NCBI RefSeq assembly: GCF_000337495.1 | Contig: NZ_AOIS01000057.1 | Location: 22,664 to 86,663, forward strand | Source: Haloterrigena salina JCM 13891 | Lineage (GTDB): Archaea; Halobacteriota; Halobacteria; Halobacteriales; Natrialbaceae | Direction of reading: 5' to 3' | Length of the DNA: 64,000 nucleotides | Part shown: positions 1 through 9,836 of the stretch, one piece after another | Numbering within the stretch: the first letter of the stretch is position 1 | How the letters are laid out: each line of letters starts with the position of its first letter | Notes under the pieces: model-generated | Seen by the model: only the letters and a program-made list of their open reading frames with translations | Told to the model about the DNA's origin: nothing | Databases searched by the model: none | Position numbers and translations under genes: made by a program

Positions 1-117
1 GAGCTCCACGTGCCCTTCGGCGGCTACAAGGATTCCTCGACGAATACCTACCGCGAGCAGGGCGATGCGGGACTTGACTTCTTCACGTCGACGAAGACGG
101 TCTACCTAAACTACTGA
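1..117 (+). CDS. Aldehyde dehydrogenase, C-terminal end (partial)
   Basis: Only the last 38 codons lie in the window, read in frame from base 1 to the TGA at 115-117. The peptide contains PFGGYKDSSTN and ends FFTSTKTVYLNY, the usual C-terminal signature of NAD(P)-dependent aldehyde dehydrogenases. In haloarchaea this tail is typical of 2,5-dioxovalerate (alpha-ketoglutarate semialdehyde) dehydrogenases, which make 2-oxoglutarate in the last step of oxidative pentose and uronate pathways. That substrate fits the neighbours, a uronate dehydrogenase and a KdgD-like enzyme, but it is an inference because the catalytic Cys and Glu lie outside the window. Membership of the family is secure; substrate is moderate. 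Confidence 0.8.
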   Translation, partial: ELHVPFGGYKDSSTNTYREQGDAGLDFFTSTKTVYLNY

Positions 118-453
118 CCCGCCGTCGACCCCTCCCGTGGCGCGCAGTTCGAGTTCGGTTCTTCTCGGCGATCGACTCGTCGTTCGGTTCGACGCCGGCA
201 TCGTTCGGTATCGGTCGATCGGTCGCTCGATTCGGTCGTCTCGGCTCGAGGCGGCGACGTTCTCGATACGACGGCGCCCGTTCACGCGCTGACCGGACCG
301 CTGTCGTGCGATCGGCTCCGCCGGCGATCAGCGGACTGACAGAACGGTACAGAATCACTGACTCTCGTTAGAGAACGAACCGCGTGTTCTAGGGAACGCC
401 CGCGACGAGCGAGACGACCGCGATCCCGCAGTTTCGCGGCTCGAGCCCGATCC
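118..453. other. Convergent intergenic gap, no gene seen
   Basis: This stretch lies between two genes that end towards each other (the aldehyde dehydrogenase on plus and the UlaG-like gene on minus). The open frames across it are rich in Arg, Ser and Pro in the way of random GC-rich DNA. I see no convincing start, RNA gene or repeat. Confidence 0.6.
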
Positions 454-1305
454 TCACTCGTCTTCGAGGTAGGCTGGCGGGACGATCCCGGGCTGGCCGA
501 GTCGGAGCCGGTCGCCGACCTCGATCTCCTCGATGATTCGGGGGTACTCGAAGGTCGTCGCGGCCGCCGAGAGCGCGCCGGTATCGGCCTGGATCGACCG
601 CCAGCGCCGCGAGTGCTCCGGCACCAGCCGATCGATCTCGAGGGCGTTGGCGGCCTCCACGATTTCCTGGGCGTCGTTGTACAGTTTCCGACGCTCGACC
701 TCGCCATCCATCCTGATGCGGCCGCTGGTGCCGTAGGAGAGCATCCCCACGTCGACGTCGAACTCCGCGCCGATCTCGCGGAACGCCTCGCAGGGACGGT
801 TGTCGCCGCCGTGGAAGATCGTCCCCTCCTCGTGTTCGAGCACGTAGGTGACGCTGCCGTCAGCGTCGGGGTCGCGGCCGTCCCGAACGTGAATCGTCAG
901 GTCGCCGACCGCGTAGCTGTCGCCGGGTTCGACGACCGTCTGCTGGTCGTCCACGATCTCGCTCACGTCGTGGTTCTCGTAACACTCGGCCGGCGCGTGG
1001 ACCGAACCGCCGTGGTCCAGCAGCGGCCCGAACGACGGCGGCCAGAAGTGATCGCGGTGGTCGTGCGTACAGAACACGGCGTCGCAGGCGTCGGCCCACT
1101 GCGGCTCCATCGGCACCGGTGGTATCCGGGCGACGTACTCGCGGTCCCGCTCGGTGCTGAAGTAGGGATCGATGTAGACGGCGGTCTCGGGGGTTCTGAT
1201 CGCCCAGCCGGCCACGCCGAGGAACCACAGCGAGACGCCGTCGACGTCGGCGCCGTTGATCTCCTCGCGGATCCACCACTCGCCCCAGTCGCTGTCGATC
1301 GTCAT
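454..1305 (-). CDS. MBL-fold metallohydrolase, UlaG (lactonase)-like
   Basis: A 283-residue protein of the metallo-beta-lactamase fold. The metal motif H81-D-H83-x-D85-H86 (HDHRDH) follows the expected beta strand, and a later GGDNRP segment supplies the second part of the site. Overall layout resembles UlaG, the L-ascorbate-6-phosphate lactonase group, which hydrolyses sugar-acid lactones in the cytoplasm. No signal peptide is seen. It sits about 100 bases downstream of the uronate dehydrogenase on the same strand. Uronate dehydrogenase makes galactaro- or glucarolactone, so lactone hydrolysis is a natural job, but this is context-based inference. Other UlaG-like proteins have unrelated or unknown substrates. 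Fold call is strong; reaction is tentative. Confidence 0.75.
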   Translation of the reverse strand: MTIDSDWGEWWIREEINGADVDGVSLWFLGVAGWAIRTPETAVYIDPYFSTERDREYVARIPPVPMEPQWADACDAVFCTHDHRDHFWPPSFGPLLDHGGSVHAPAECYENHDVSEIVDDQQTVVEPGDSYAVGDLTIHVRDGRDPDADGSVTYVLEHEEGTIFHGGDNRPCEAFREIGAEFDVDVGMLSYGTSGRIRMDGEVERRKLYNDAQEIVEAANALEIDRLVPEHSRRWRSIQADTGALSAAATTFEYPRIIEEIEVGDRLRLGQPGIVPPAYLEDE

Positions 1306-1413
1306 CGAGCCACCCGATACTGCGCGCTGTCGGTTTCGCTCGCACGGTCCATGCGGAACGGATCCCCTCGCGAGAGCCTAAACCTTTCGACGCCGTTCGG
1401 GCCGGCACCGTCG

Positions 1414-2250
1414 CTACTCCGGCGGCGCGTCCCACTCCTCGCCGTCGTCCTGCGGATCGTAGCCGATCCGCGCGCGAGCGTGCTCGAGGTCGTACCAGCG
1501 CCGGCGGTTGTCGCTGACGCCGCTGAAGATGTCGAACTCGACGCTGTCGTCCCGCAGACAGCAGTCGATCTGGTGGGCGAAGTCCCGGCGGGACTGCCAG
1601 GTCGCCTTCATCCGCGCGACCTGCTCCTCGTACTCGTCGCTGCCGCACTCCCAGTCGCCCTCCTCGACGCCGATTTCGGCGTCGCCGTAGGGGTGGTCGT
1701 ACTCCTCGCTGCGGACGCTACAGATCCGGAGCGCGTAGAACTGTTTCGGGTACTCGCAGTCCTCGATGTAGTACCGCCCGAGGTCCTCGCCGAAGCTCTT
1801 GGAGGCGCCGTAGTAGGAGTCGGGGCGAACGGGGTCGGTGTGATCGATGACGAGGTCGTGATCCCGCTCGTAGATCTCGGGGGCGTTCTCGATCTCGTAC
1901 ATCCCCATTACGTGGTTGGTCGAGCCGAAGATCACGGACTCGACCTCGGCCTCACGGGCGGCCTCGAGGACGTTGTACATGCCAACGATGTTGGGCCGGA
2001 AGATGTCGGTCCAGTCGCCGTCGGTGTAGGGGTAGGCCGCAAGGTGGACGACGGCGTCCTGTCCCTCGCAGGCCTCGCGGAGCGTCTCGTAGTCCGCGAC
2101 GTCGCCGACGACCGTCTCGTACTCGGCGTATGGGCCTTCCTCGCGGTCGGAGCGATTGAAGTAGGTGAACTCGTACCGATCGTCGTCGTGCAAGTGATCG
2201 ATGATCGCGGTGCCACACCGGCCGTACGAACCGGTCACTAGTACGTCCAT
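1414..2250 (-). CDS. udh: Uronate dehydrogenase (NAD-dependent, extended SDR)
   Basis: A 278-residue NAD-dependent epimerase/dehydratase-fold protein. The nucleotide loop G7-S-Y-G10-R-C-G13 starts directly at the N terminus and the catalytic pair is Y147-x3-K151 within SYYGASK. The segment GSTNHVMGMYE (about 109-119) matches the SxNHxxGxY element typical of uronate dehydrogenases and not of sugar-nucleotide epimerases. The reaction is oxidation of D-galacturonate or D-glucuronate to the aldaro-lactone with NAD. A possible lactonase lies downstream, and enzymes fitting the remaining steps (galactarolactone cycloisomerase-like, KdgD-like, aldehyde dehydrogenase) lie within 7 kb. This makes it the entry enzyme for galacturonate released from pectin. 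L-arabinose dehydrogenases of haloarchaea are also extended SDRs, so activity should not be taken as proven. Confidence 0.8.
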   Translation of the reverse strand: MDVLVTGSYGRCGTAIIDHLHDDDRYEFTYFNRSDREEGPYAEYETVVGDVADYETLREACEGQDAVVHLAAYPYTDGDWTDIFRPNIVGMYNVLEAAREAEVESVIFGSTNHVMGMYEIENAPEIYERDHDLVIDHTDPVRPDSYYGASKSFGEDLGRYYIEDCEYPKQFYALRICSVRSEEYDHPYGDAEIGVEEGDWECGSDEYEEQVARMKATWQSRRDFAHQIDCCLRDDSVEFDIFSGVSDNRRRWYDLEHARARIGYDPQDDGEEWDAPPE

Positions 2251-2360
2251 ACGTCTACCCCTTCCCCGGAGACCATCAAAATATCGGTCGCATGGCGGGA
2301 TTCACTCGGTGCGAGCGGCCGCCGGTGCGGTTCGCGATCGGCCGTCGGTGCGGGCCGCGC

Positions 2361-2825
2361 TCACTCCATCAGGACGGTCACCGGTCCGTCGAAGTTCAGC
2401 AGAACGCGCTGGGCGAGGTCGCCGAAGATCGCCTTCCCGGTCGGCGAGCGCTTCTGGCCGACGAGGAACGCGTGATCGCAGGCCAGCCGCTCGGCCGCTG
2501 AGAGGATCTCGTCGTCGAGGTCGCCCTCCTCGGTGATGATCGTCTCGATCCGAACGTCGATGTTCGGGTCGACGTCGCTGAGGACGTCCGTGCTGAATTC
2601 CTCGGCGAACTTCCGGGTCATCGCCGTCGCGTCGGTCTCCTCGAATTTGGTCCCCTCCATCCGCTCGACCCACTCGATCGCGTCGTTTCCCTCCTCGGCC
2701 GCTTCGGGCGTCGTCCACGCCAGCACGACCAGTTCCGCGTTCCCGTTCTTGGCGAACTCGCCGGCTTCGGCGAGGAGTCGTCTGTGAGCCTCGGTGTCGT
2801 CGATAACGACGAGCGCACGTTGCAT
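2361..2825 (-). CDS. Universal stress protein A family
   Basis: A 154-residue UspA-fold protein starting MQRALVVIDD. The ATG at 2825 is preferred over an in-frame GTG nine bases upstream because the paralogue at 53841-54305 begins at the equivalent residue (MDHALVVIDD). The C-terminal nucleotide-binding loop, VGQKRSPTGKAIFGD followed by LLNFDGPVTV, is intact and almost identical in the paralogue. Usp proteins are cytoplasmic, dimeric nucleotide-binding proteins whose molecular job is usually unknown. The next gene upstream on the same strand is an ABC exporter, and the second Usp of the window also lies near an ABC exporter of the same type, so the association looks meaningful. Confidence 0.85.
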   Translation of the reverse strand: MQRALVVIDDTEAHRRLLAEAGEFAKNGNAELVVLAWTTPEAAEEGNDAIEWVERMEGTKFEETDATAMTRKFAEEFSTDVLSDVDPNIDVRIETIITEEGDLDDEILSAAERLACDHAFLVGQKRSPTGKAIFGDLAQRVLLNFDGPVTVLME

Positions 2826-2909
2826 ACCACGCACCTCGTCCGGCAGTCTGATAAAGCTACCTCCGATCGGGGCCCACGGAACACTCGCGAAACGGCGTTT
2901 GCTCCGCTC

Positions 2910-4844
<1,935 letters not shown>

Positions 4845-5015
4845 GCGTTGGTGGCCTCACGCTCCAGTTCCCGGTCAAATAAGGGGCCGTGAAACGGAAA
4901 CGTTCGCTCCCTTCACGCATATTGTCGTATCGGCGAGAGTAGAGCTTCGAGAGTCGAGGACGGACGCCGGGTCTGCGGCCTCCGTCAGCGACGATCCGCC
5001 GCTACCGGCTCCGGC

Positions 5016-6149
5016 TCAGTCGGCGCGGTAGCGCTCCAGCGCGTCCCGATCGATCTCGATCCCCAGCCCCGGCTCCTGCGGGACGTCGATCGTGCCGCCG
5101 GCGGGATCGAACGGCGTCTCGAGCAACTCGCTGCGCATCGGGTTTTCGCTGCGGTCGAACTCGATCAGCATCGGTTCGGGGACGTTGCGCGTGTGAGGGT
5201 AGTTCGAGATGCTGGCGGCGAACTGCACCGCGGCGGCCATGCCGACGGCGCTGTTCCAGATGTGGGGTCTGACGGCGACGTTCTCGGTCGAGGCCATGCC
5301 GGCGATCAACCGCGCCTCCGAGAGGCCGCCACAGCGGCCCAGGTTCGGCTGGGCGATGTCGACCGTCCGGTCGTCGATCAGTTCCTTGAACTCGAACCGG
5401 CCGTAGTGGGCCTCGCCGGCGGCGATCGGGATATCGATCTTCCCACGCAGTTCGCGGTAGCCCGACGCGTTTTCCGGCGGGACGGGCTCTTCGATCCAGG
5501 TCACGTCGTACTCCTCGATGGCCCGCGCGGACTTGACGGCCTGGTGGGGCCGGTAGTTGCCGTTCATGTCGACCATCAGGTCGGCGTCGTCGCCCAGGAT
5601 CTCCCGCGCCGTGCGCACGCGCTCGGCGTCGGACTCGGGGTCGGCACCGATCTTGATCTTCGCGGCGGTAAAGCCCTCCTCGACGGCCTCGCGAATCGGC
5701 TCCTCGATCGGCCGGTCGGCCTCGGTGTAGTACATCGTCGAGGCGTAGGGCGTCAGCTCCTCACAGCGCGTGCCGCCGAGCAGCCGGTGGACCGGCCGGC
5801 CGACGCTCTGCCCGATGATGTCCCAGCACGCGACGTCGATCGCGCTGACGGCGCTCTGGACGACGACGTCGCCGCCGAAGTGGTACGGATCGGTGTAGGA
5901 GTTCTCGGCGAGCGATTCGACCTCGAAGGGGTCCATGCCGACGACGTCGTCGGCGAACATCGTCTCGATCGTCGCGGTCGCCATCGGTCCCGGGGCGAAC
6001 GCCTCGCCCCAGCCGACGGTCCCGCCGTCGGTCTCGAGGCGCACCAGCGTCGTCCCGCGGTCGGTTCCGAACCCTCTCGCGTCGCCGAGCCCCGCTCCGT
6101 CGGGCAACGAGTGTGCGAGCGGAATCGCCTGAACGTCCGTGATCTCCAT
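5016..6149 (-). CDS. Enolase-superfamily galactarolactone cycloisomerase-like enzyme
   Basis: A 377-residue mandelate-racemase-type protein. The start is the ATG at 6149 (MEITDV); the longer open frame upstream reads through the divergent promoter and a neighbouring gene. Active-site residues are in the expected order: K164-x-K166 (KIKIG), metal ligands D194, E220 (WIEEP) and E246 (AAGE), and general acid/base H296 (RPHIW). The C-terminal part, EFDRSENPMR then PGLGIEIDRDAL, resembles my recollection of bacterial galactarolactone cycloisomerase (Gci), which opens galactarolactone to 5-keto-4-deoxyglucarate. It is divergent from a KdgD-like gene that would use that product, and a uronate dehydrogenase is nearby. 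An aldonate or aldarate dehydratase is the main alternative. Superfamily call is very firm; the reaction is moderate. Confidence 0.7.
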   Translation of the reverse strand: MEITDVQAIPLAHSLPDGAGLGDARGFGTDRGTTLVRLETDGGTVGWGEAFAPGPMATATIETMFADDVVGMDPFEVESLAENSYTDPYHFGGDVVVQSAVSAIDVACWDIIGQSVGRPVHRLLGGTRCEELTPYASTMYYTEADRPIEEPIREAVEEGFTAAKIKIGADPESDAERVRTAREILGDDADLMVDMNGNYRPHQAVKSARAIEEYDVTWIEEPVPPENASGYRELRGKIDIPIAAGEAHYGRFEFKELIDDRTVDIAQPNLGRCGGLSEARLIAGMASTENVAVRPHIWNSAVGMAAAVQFAASISNYPHTRNVPEPMLIEFDRSENPMRSELLETPFDPAGGTIDVPQEPGLGIEIDRDALERYRAD

Positions 6150-6278
6150 AGCGAATCCGACAGACTCGCGTCCAATATAGCTTGCGCTGCCTCGAGCGTC
6201 CGGCGACGGAGCCGCCGGAGCGACTCGAGGGGCGGGGATACATTTATCACCGCAGTTCGTCGTAGTACCGACCACGAC
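6150..6278. promoter_or_regulatory. Divergent promoter region, cycloisomerase-like / KdgD-like genes
   Basis: For the plus gene a TATA-like CATTTATCAC lies at about 6241-6250, 29 bases before its ATG. For the minus gene AGCTATATTGG reads on the minus strand at about 6172-6182, a similar distance from its ATG at 6149. Both spacings fit leaderless haloarchaeal transcripts. The shared region suggests co-regulation of consecutive pathway steps. Confidence 0.55.
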
Positions 6279-7214
6279 ATGCCCAGAGCTAGCCTTAGCG
6301 AGCGCTTCCAGGACGTCGCCTTCACCACCGCCGTCCCGTTCGGCGACGACGGATCGGACGTGCTGGTCGACGCCCTCGCGGACAACCTCGCGAAACAGTA
6401 CGATGCCGGCGCGCGCCTGTTTATCCCCTGTGGCAACACCGGCGAGTACTACTCGCTGACCGACGAGGAGCGGATCGAGATCGTCGAGACCCACGTCGAG
6501 GCGACCGGCGACGAGGCGACGATCGCCGGCGGCGTCGCCGGAAGTCTCGCGGAGGTGAAACGACTCGCCGACGCCTACGAGGACGCCGGGGCGGACGCGA
6601 TCATGGTGATGCACCCCGACCACACCTACCTGCACCGGCGCGGGCTGGCGAACTACTACCACCGGATCTGCGACGCGACCGACCTCGGCGTCGTCATCTA
6701 CAAGCGCGGCCCGGAGGTCCCCCGCGAGGTCCTCGTCGACCTCTCCGAGCGCGAGAACGTGGTCGCGGTGAAGTTCGCGGTCAACGACATCAAGGAGTTC
6801 TCCCAGACCGTCGCCGACGCTCCGGGTGAGGTCACGTGGGTCAACGGTATCGCCGAGCGATACGCACTTTCCTTCGCCATCGAAGGGGCGGAGGGATACA
6901 CTACCGGTCTCGGTAACTTCGCGCCGGAGGCAACGCTGGCGCTGTTCGACGCCGTCGAGGACGAGAACTGGGAGCGAGCCCGATCGATCCAGCGGCTGCT
7001 CCGTCCGATCGAGGACCTCCGCGAGGAGCCCGGCGAGGGCAACGCGCTCTCCGGCGCGAACAACGTCTCCGTCGTCAAACGCGGGATGGACCTCGCCGGC
7101 TACACGGGCGGTTCCCTTCGCGATCCGCTGGTCGACCTCTCCGCGGACGACGCGTCGCGTCTCGAGGAGCACTACGAAACCCTGCAGTCGGCGCCGCTGC
7201 TGGAAGCGGCCTGA
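6279..7214 (+). CDS. KdgD-like 5-keto-4-deoxyglucarate dehydratase (DapA superfamily)
   Basis: A 311-residue class I aldolase-fold protein. The Schiff-base lysine is K165 (VAVKFAV) and the catalytic tyrosine Y141 lies in VIYKRG. The phosphate-loop equivalent is GNTGEYYSL. The YxRG element after the barrel strand and the VKFAVND context look like 5-keto-4-deoxyglucarate dehydratases (decarboxylating, giving 2-oxoglutarate semialdehyde) more than lysine-pathway DapA. It diverges from the cycloisomerase-like gene and would feed the aldehyde dehydrogenase at the window start. 2-keto-3-deoxygluconate aldolases are close relatives and remain possible. A second member of the same subgroup is at 37984-38922. 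The ATG at 6279 fits the TATA spacing. Confidence 0.75.
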   Translation: MPRASLSERFQDVAFTTAVPFGDDGSDVLVDALADNLAKQYDAGARLFIPCGNTGEYYSLTDEERIEIVETHVEATGDEATIAGGVAGSLAEVKRLADAYEDAGADAIMVMHPDHTYLHRRGLANYYHRICDATDLGVVIYKRGPEVPREVLVDLSERENVVAVKFAVNDIKEFSQTVADAPGEVTWVNGIAERYALSFAIEGAEGYTTGLGNFAPEATLALFDAVEDENWERARSIQRLLRPIEDLREEPGEGNALSGANNVSVVKRGMDLAGYTGGSLRDPLVDLSADDASRLEEHYETLQSAPLLEAA

Positions 7215-7275
7215 GAACGGGGGTGCAGCGATAGCCGACGGCCGGCCCCCTCCGAGAAAAGCGTCATTCCGCGGC

Positions 7276-8520
7276 TTACTCGTCGTCGTAGTGGAACTCC
7301 GTCCACGGCCCGTCGACGAACGGGTACTCCTCGAGGACGTCGAGGTCGACGTCGACGCCGAGTCCGGGGCCGTCGGGGACCGTCAGGTGCCCGTCCTCGA
7401 TGGCCGGCTGGCCCTCGATGATGTCGTAGGCGAGTTCGAACGGGTACATGCCGGGATCGATCTCCGCGTCCGGGAGCGCCGGATCCTCCTCGAAGACGGG
7501 GTACTCGAGCAGTCGCACGTCCGGCGCCGCGGCGACGAGGTGGGCGTTGGCCTGCAGTCCGAGCCAGGTGCCGAAGTTGTGCGGGACGAATTCGACGTCG
7601 CGGCCGTCGCAGTACTCGATGGCGCCCCGGCAGCCGGTAAAGCCCTCGTGGTGGCGCACGTCGCCCTGCAGGAAGTCGACCGCGCCGGTCTCGCCGAGTT
7701 CGACCAGTCCGGCCGGCGACTCCTCGCTCTCCCCGCCGGCCAGCGGCGCGCCGGTTTCGGCGAGTTCGACGTACCCCGCGTGGTCGTCTGGCTCGACCGG
7801 CTCCTCGATCCAGTAGGCGCCCCGCTCGGCGGCGTGTGCGACCAGTTCGCGGACGGTGTCGCGGCCGTAGGCCTCGCCGAGCTTCCACCACGTGTGGACG
7901 TCGAGCATGATCTCGATGTCGTCGACCGCGTCGGCGAGCAGGTCGACCGTCCGCCGGTCACCGTCGGGCCCGATCCCGGGTCGGTACTTGTAGCCGAAGA
8001 AGCCCAGCTCCTCGAGCGCCTCGGCCTGTTCGACGTATCCCTCCGGCTCCATGTACATCCCGGCGCTGGCGTACAGCGGTAGCTCGGTCGTCGGCTCGGT
8101 GCCGTACTCGTCGGCCAGCAGTTCGTAGATCGGCGCGCCGAGTTCCTTTCCGCGGATGTCGTACAGCGCGACGTCGACGGCCGAAATCGCCTCCGTCCGG
8201 AGGTGGGCCGGCAGATTCGTCTCGCCGATCAGCTCGTGAGCGTCGGTGATCTCGTCGATCGACTCGCCCTCGAGCGCGCCGGCGACGGACTCCTCGACGA
8301 CGTCGGCGAACGTCCCCTGCGAGTCGCCCTCGAAGTACTCGCGCATCGCGGAACTGCTCGCGCCCGCCGTCGCGAACCCGTGTTGCCCGTCTCGGGTCTC
8401 CACGACGACGAGGACGACGTCCCGTTTGCGAAGGCGTCGGACGCCGCCGTGAAACGGCCGTTCCTGTACCGGATCGATCGGTGAGGACAGAGCGTACCCG
8501 CTGACGTTAGCGATATCCAT
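7276..8520 (-). CDS. Enolase-superfamily sugar-acid dehydratase/cycloisomerase, substrate unknown
   Basis: A 414-residue mandelate-racemase/muconate-lactonizing-type protein. Candidate active-site residues are K178-x-R180 (YKYRPG), D207-x-H209 (DVHTWW), E239 (WIEEP), E264 (AGGES) and H314 (VPHNFG). The second basic residue is Arg instead of the usual Lys, so it belongs to a different subgroup from the enzyme at 5016-6149. The N terminus is long, with RRLRKRDVV leading into the capping domain. It ends 60 bases from the stop of the KdgD-like gene, tail to tail. A minus-strand TATA-like GATTTATACG at 8543-8552 supports the ATG at 8520. A role on an aldonate or aldarate from pectin or arabinan is likely; I do not assign a reaction. 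Confidence 0.75.
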   Translation of the reverse strand: MDIANVSGYALSSPIDPVQERPFHGGVRRLRKRDVVLVVVETRDGQHGFATAGASSSAMREYFEGDSQGTFADVVEESVAGALEGESIDEITDAHELIGETNLPAHLRTEAISAVDVALYDIRGKELGAPIYELLADEYGTEPTTELPLYASAGMYMEPEGYVEQAEALEELGFFGYKYRPGIGPDGDRRTVDLLADAVDDIEIMLDVHTWWKLGEAYGRDTVRELVAHAAERGAYWIEEPVEPDDHAGYVELAETGAPLAGGESEESPAGLVELGETGAVDFLQGDVRHHEGFTGCRGAIEYCDGRDVEFVPHNFGTWLGLQANAHLVAAAPDVRLLEYPVFEEDPALPDAEIDPGMYPFELAYDIIEGQPAIEDGHLTVPDGPGLGVDVDLDVLEEYPFVDGPWTEFHYDDE

Positions 8521-8730
8521 ATCCGCCCTATTTTCACCCGACCGTATAAATCATCCGAGTGACTGACATGGAGTCTCGGTCGTGGAGACGACGGGAATCG
8601 GTTCCGACGCCTCGGTGCGTGACATCGTCCGAGTACCGACCGCCGCTACTGGGCCATCGTACGGAGGTGATCGGTCGATGGACGCCTCTCCGCGGAACCT
8701 GTTATTGAGATCACGAGAAGAGCGGATTTT

Positions 8731-8747
8731 GTTCCCGCCACGGGAAC
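8731..8747. promoter_or_regulatory. Perfect inverted repeat, candidate operator
   Basis: GTTCCCG-CCA-CGGGAAC has perfect 7-base arms around a 3-base spacer. It lies about 210 bases upstream of the enolase-superfamily gene on minus. A protein-binding site or a small hairpin are both possible; no T-run follows it. Confidence 0.35.
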
Positions 8748-9150
8748 TGGGGAGTCGTTCGGACGGATTCCGTCGAACGAAAGGTACACCGTTCGGATCG
8801 CCGCCAGCGAGGTCAGCCGAACCGCTGAAAGCGGTCGAACCGGCGAATTTCGGGGGATTTGAGCCATTCGCGAACAACGAACGCGCCACTGGAAGTCTCC
8901 CGCAACGGTCGTCAAGTTTCGGATCGGAACGCCGAGTTATCCGCGGTGCAGACCCGTTTTACCCTCGTGAGCGACGCTTCCAAGGGGTCGATGCCGACCT
9001 GCGAGAAATAGCCCTGTTCGAGATTTCCCTGCTGCGAATCGACCGGTCTCGGGCATCGTGAGCCGTTTCGATCCGGTTTTCGTCGATGGAACCGTCCCTC
9101 TGTCGATCGACTGGGCCGCGGTATCGATTCACACACTATATATTTACATC

Positions 9151-9190
9151 CATACTGTTGTAATTCTACCTTACAGCCATACGGCTGTAA
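9151..9190. promoter_or_regulatory. Paired repeats with a 20-base perfect palindrome
   Basis: TTACAGCC-ATAC-GGCTGTAA at 9171-9190 is a perfect palindrome with 8-base arms. Its right half plus flank, CATACGGCTGTAA, is repeated upstream as CATACTGTTGTAA (9151-9163; 11 of 13 bases match). A TATA-like ACTATATATTTAC precedes the block. The arrangement looks like a two-site operator just downstream of a promoter. The gene it would have served may be the decayed DapA-family gene at 9311. Confidence 0.45.
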
Positions 9191-9310
9191 CTTTCCCGAA
9201 TGGGGAACGGATACGCCACGAGCAAACGGTGAAACTGTCCTCGAGGCGCTCCCTCGTCACCGGGACGAGCCGAACGTTTTTACTGGCTAATAGTGTCTTT
9301 CCAACCGAAC

Positions 9311-9604
9311 GTGCTGAAAGACGAATTTCGAGACCTCAAGGAACAGATTTCGGGTGGGATCATCCCCACGACGGCGAACCCGTGGACGCCCGACTACGAA
9401 CTGGCCAAAGACAACCTCCGCTGACACGTCGACGATCTTGTTTCCGTCGACGGCATCGAAGCGGTCATCGCCAACGTCCACACCGGCGAGGCGAAGATGC
9501 AAGGCGTGTTCGAGCACGACACCGTCCTGCCGCCACAGGAGCAGATCGATCACGAGGAACGGGAGGAACTCCGCCAGCTCCTCGAGGACCTCGATCGACT
9601 GTAA
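9311..9604 (+). pseudogene. DapA/KdgA-family gene remnant with internal stop and deletion
   Basis: From a GTG at 9311 the frame reads IIPTTANPWTPDYELAKDNLR, then TGA at 9422-9424, then HVDDLVSVDGIEAVIANVHTGE in the same frame. This is the N-terminal quarter of a dihydrodipicolinate synthase-family protein; the stop most simply replaces an Arg codon (CGA to TGA). After about 25 further residues the text jumps to VLPPQEQIDHEEREELRQLL, which resembles the C-terminal helix of the same family, so roughly 200 residues of barrel, including the Schiff-base lysine, are missing. The frame ends at 9602-9604. It is therefore both stopped and internally deleted. It belongs to a different subgroup from the two KdgD-like genes. 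The assignment rests on short segments and is moderate. Confidence 0.6.
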
Positions 9605-9836
9605 TCGGCCTTGCCGTTTGGTATCGGTCACGTCCGACGGTCTGACGGGAGGAGACGACTCCTCGAGAGACGGTCGGTCGGGTTCCGAGCGGCCACCACC
9701 GACCCGCGATACCCGTCACACTGTGCCCAGCGATGGGACACTTCCGGGTTCCGTTCCGATAGTGGACCACGAAGCCAGAAATGATGTTATTTTAATTATA
9801 ATAAAATTTAACACCAGTAGCGTTGGCGCAAATCTC

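Larger units (their letters stand above)
8521..9310. other. Long intergenic region with inverted repeats and a decayed gene's promoter
   Basis: No convincing intact gene. A 159-codon open frame at 8582-9061 has no recognisable motif and unusual composition. The first 60 bases hold the minus-strand promoter of the gene at 7276-8520. Two structured sites stand out, at 8731-8747 and 9151-9190, listed separately. The last 40 bases contain a GTTTTTAC element suited to be the promoter of the pseudogene that follows. Confidence 0.5.

Noticed and set aside
613-2241. A 542-codon plus-strand open frame across the UlaG-like and uronate dehydrogenase genes
   Set aside because: It is the antisense shadow of two well-supported minus-strand genes and has no motif of its own; long antisense frames are common in GC-rich haloarchaeal DNA.
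6279-7214. Assignment as lysine-biosynthesis DapA
   Set aside because: Context is sugar-acid catabolism and the VIYKRG/VKFAVND pattern fits KdgD-type dehydratases better; the second copy at 37984 shows the same pattern.
8582-9061. A 159-codon open frame in the long gap upstream of the pectinesterase
   Set aside because: No recognisable domain, unusual Arg/Ser-rich composition, no promoter spacing; the opposite strand is equally open.
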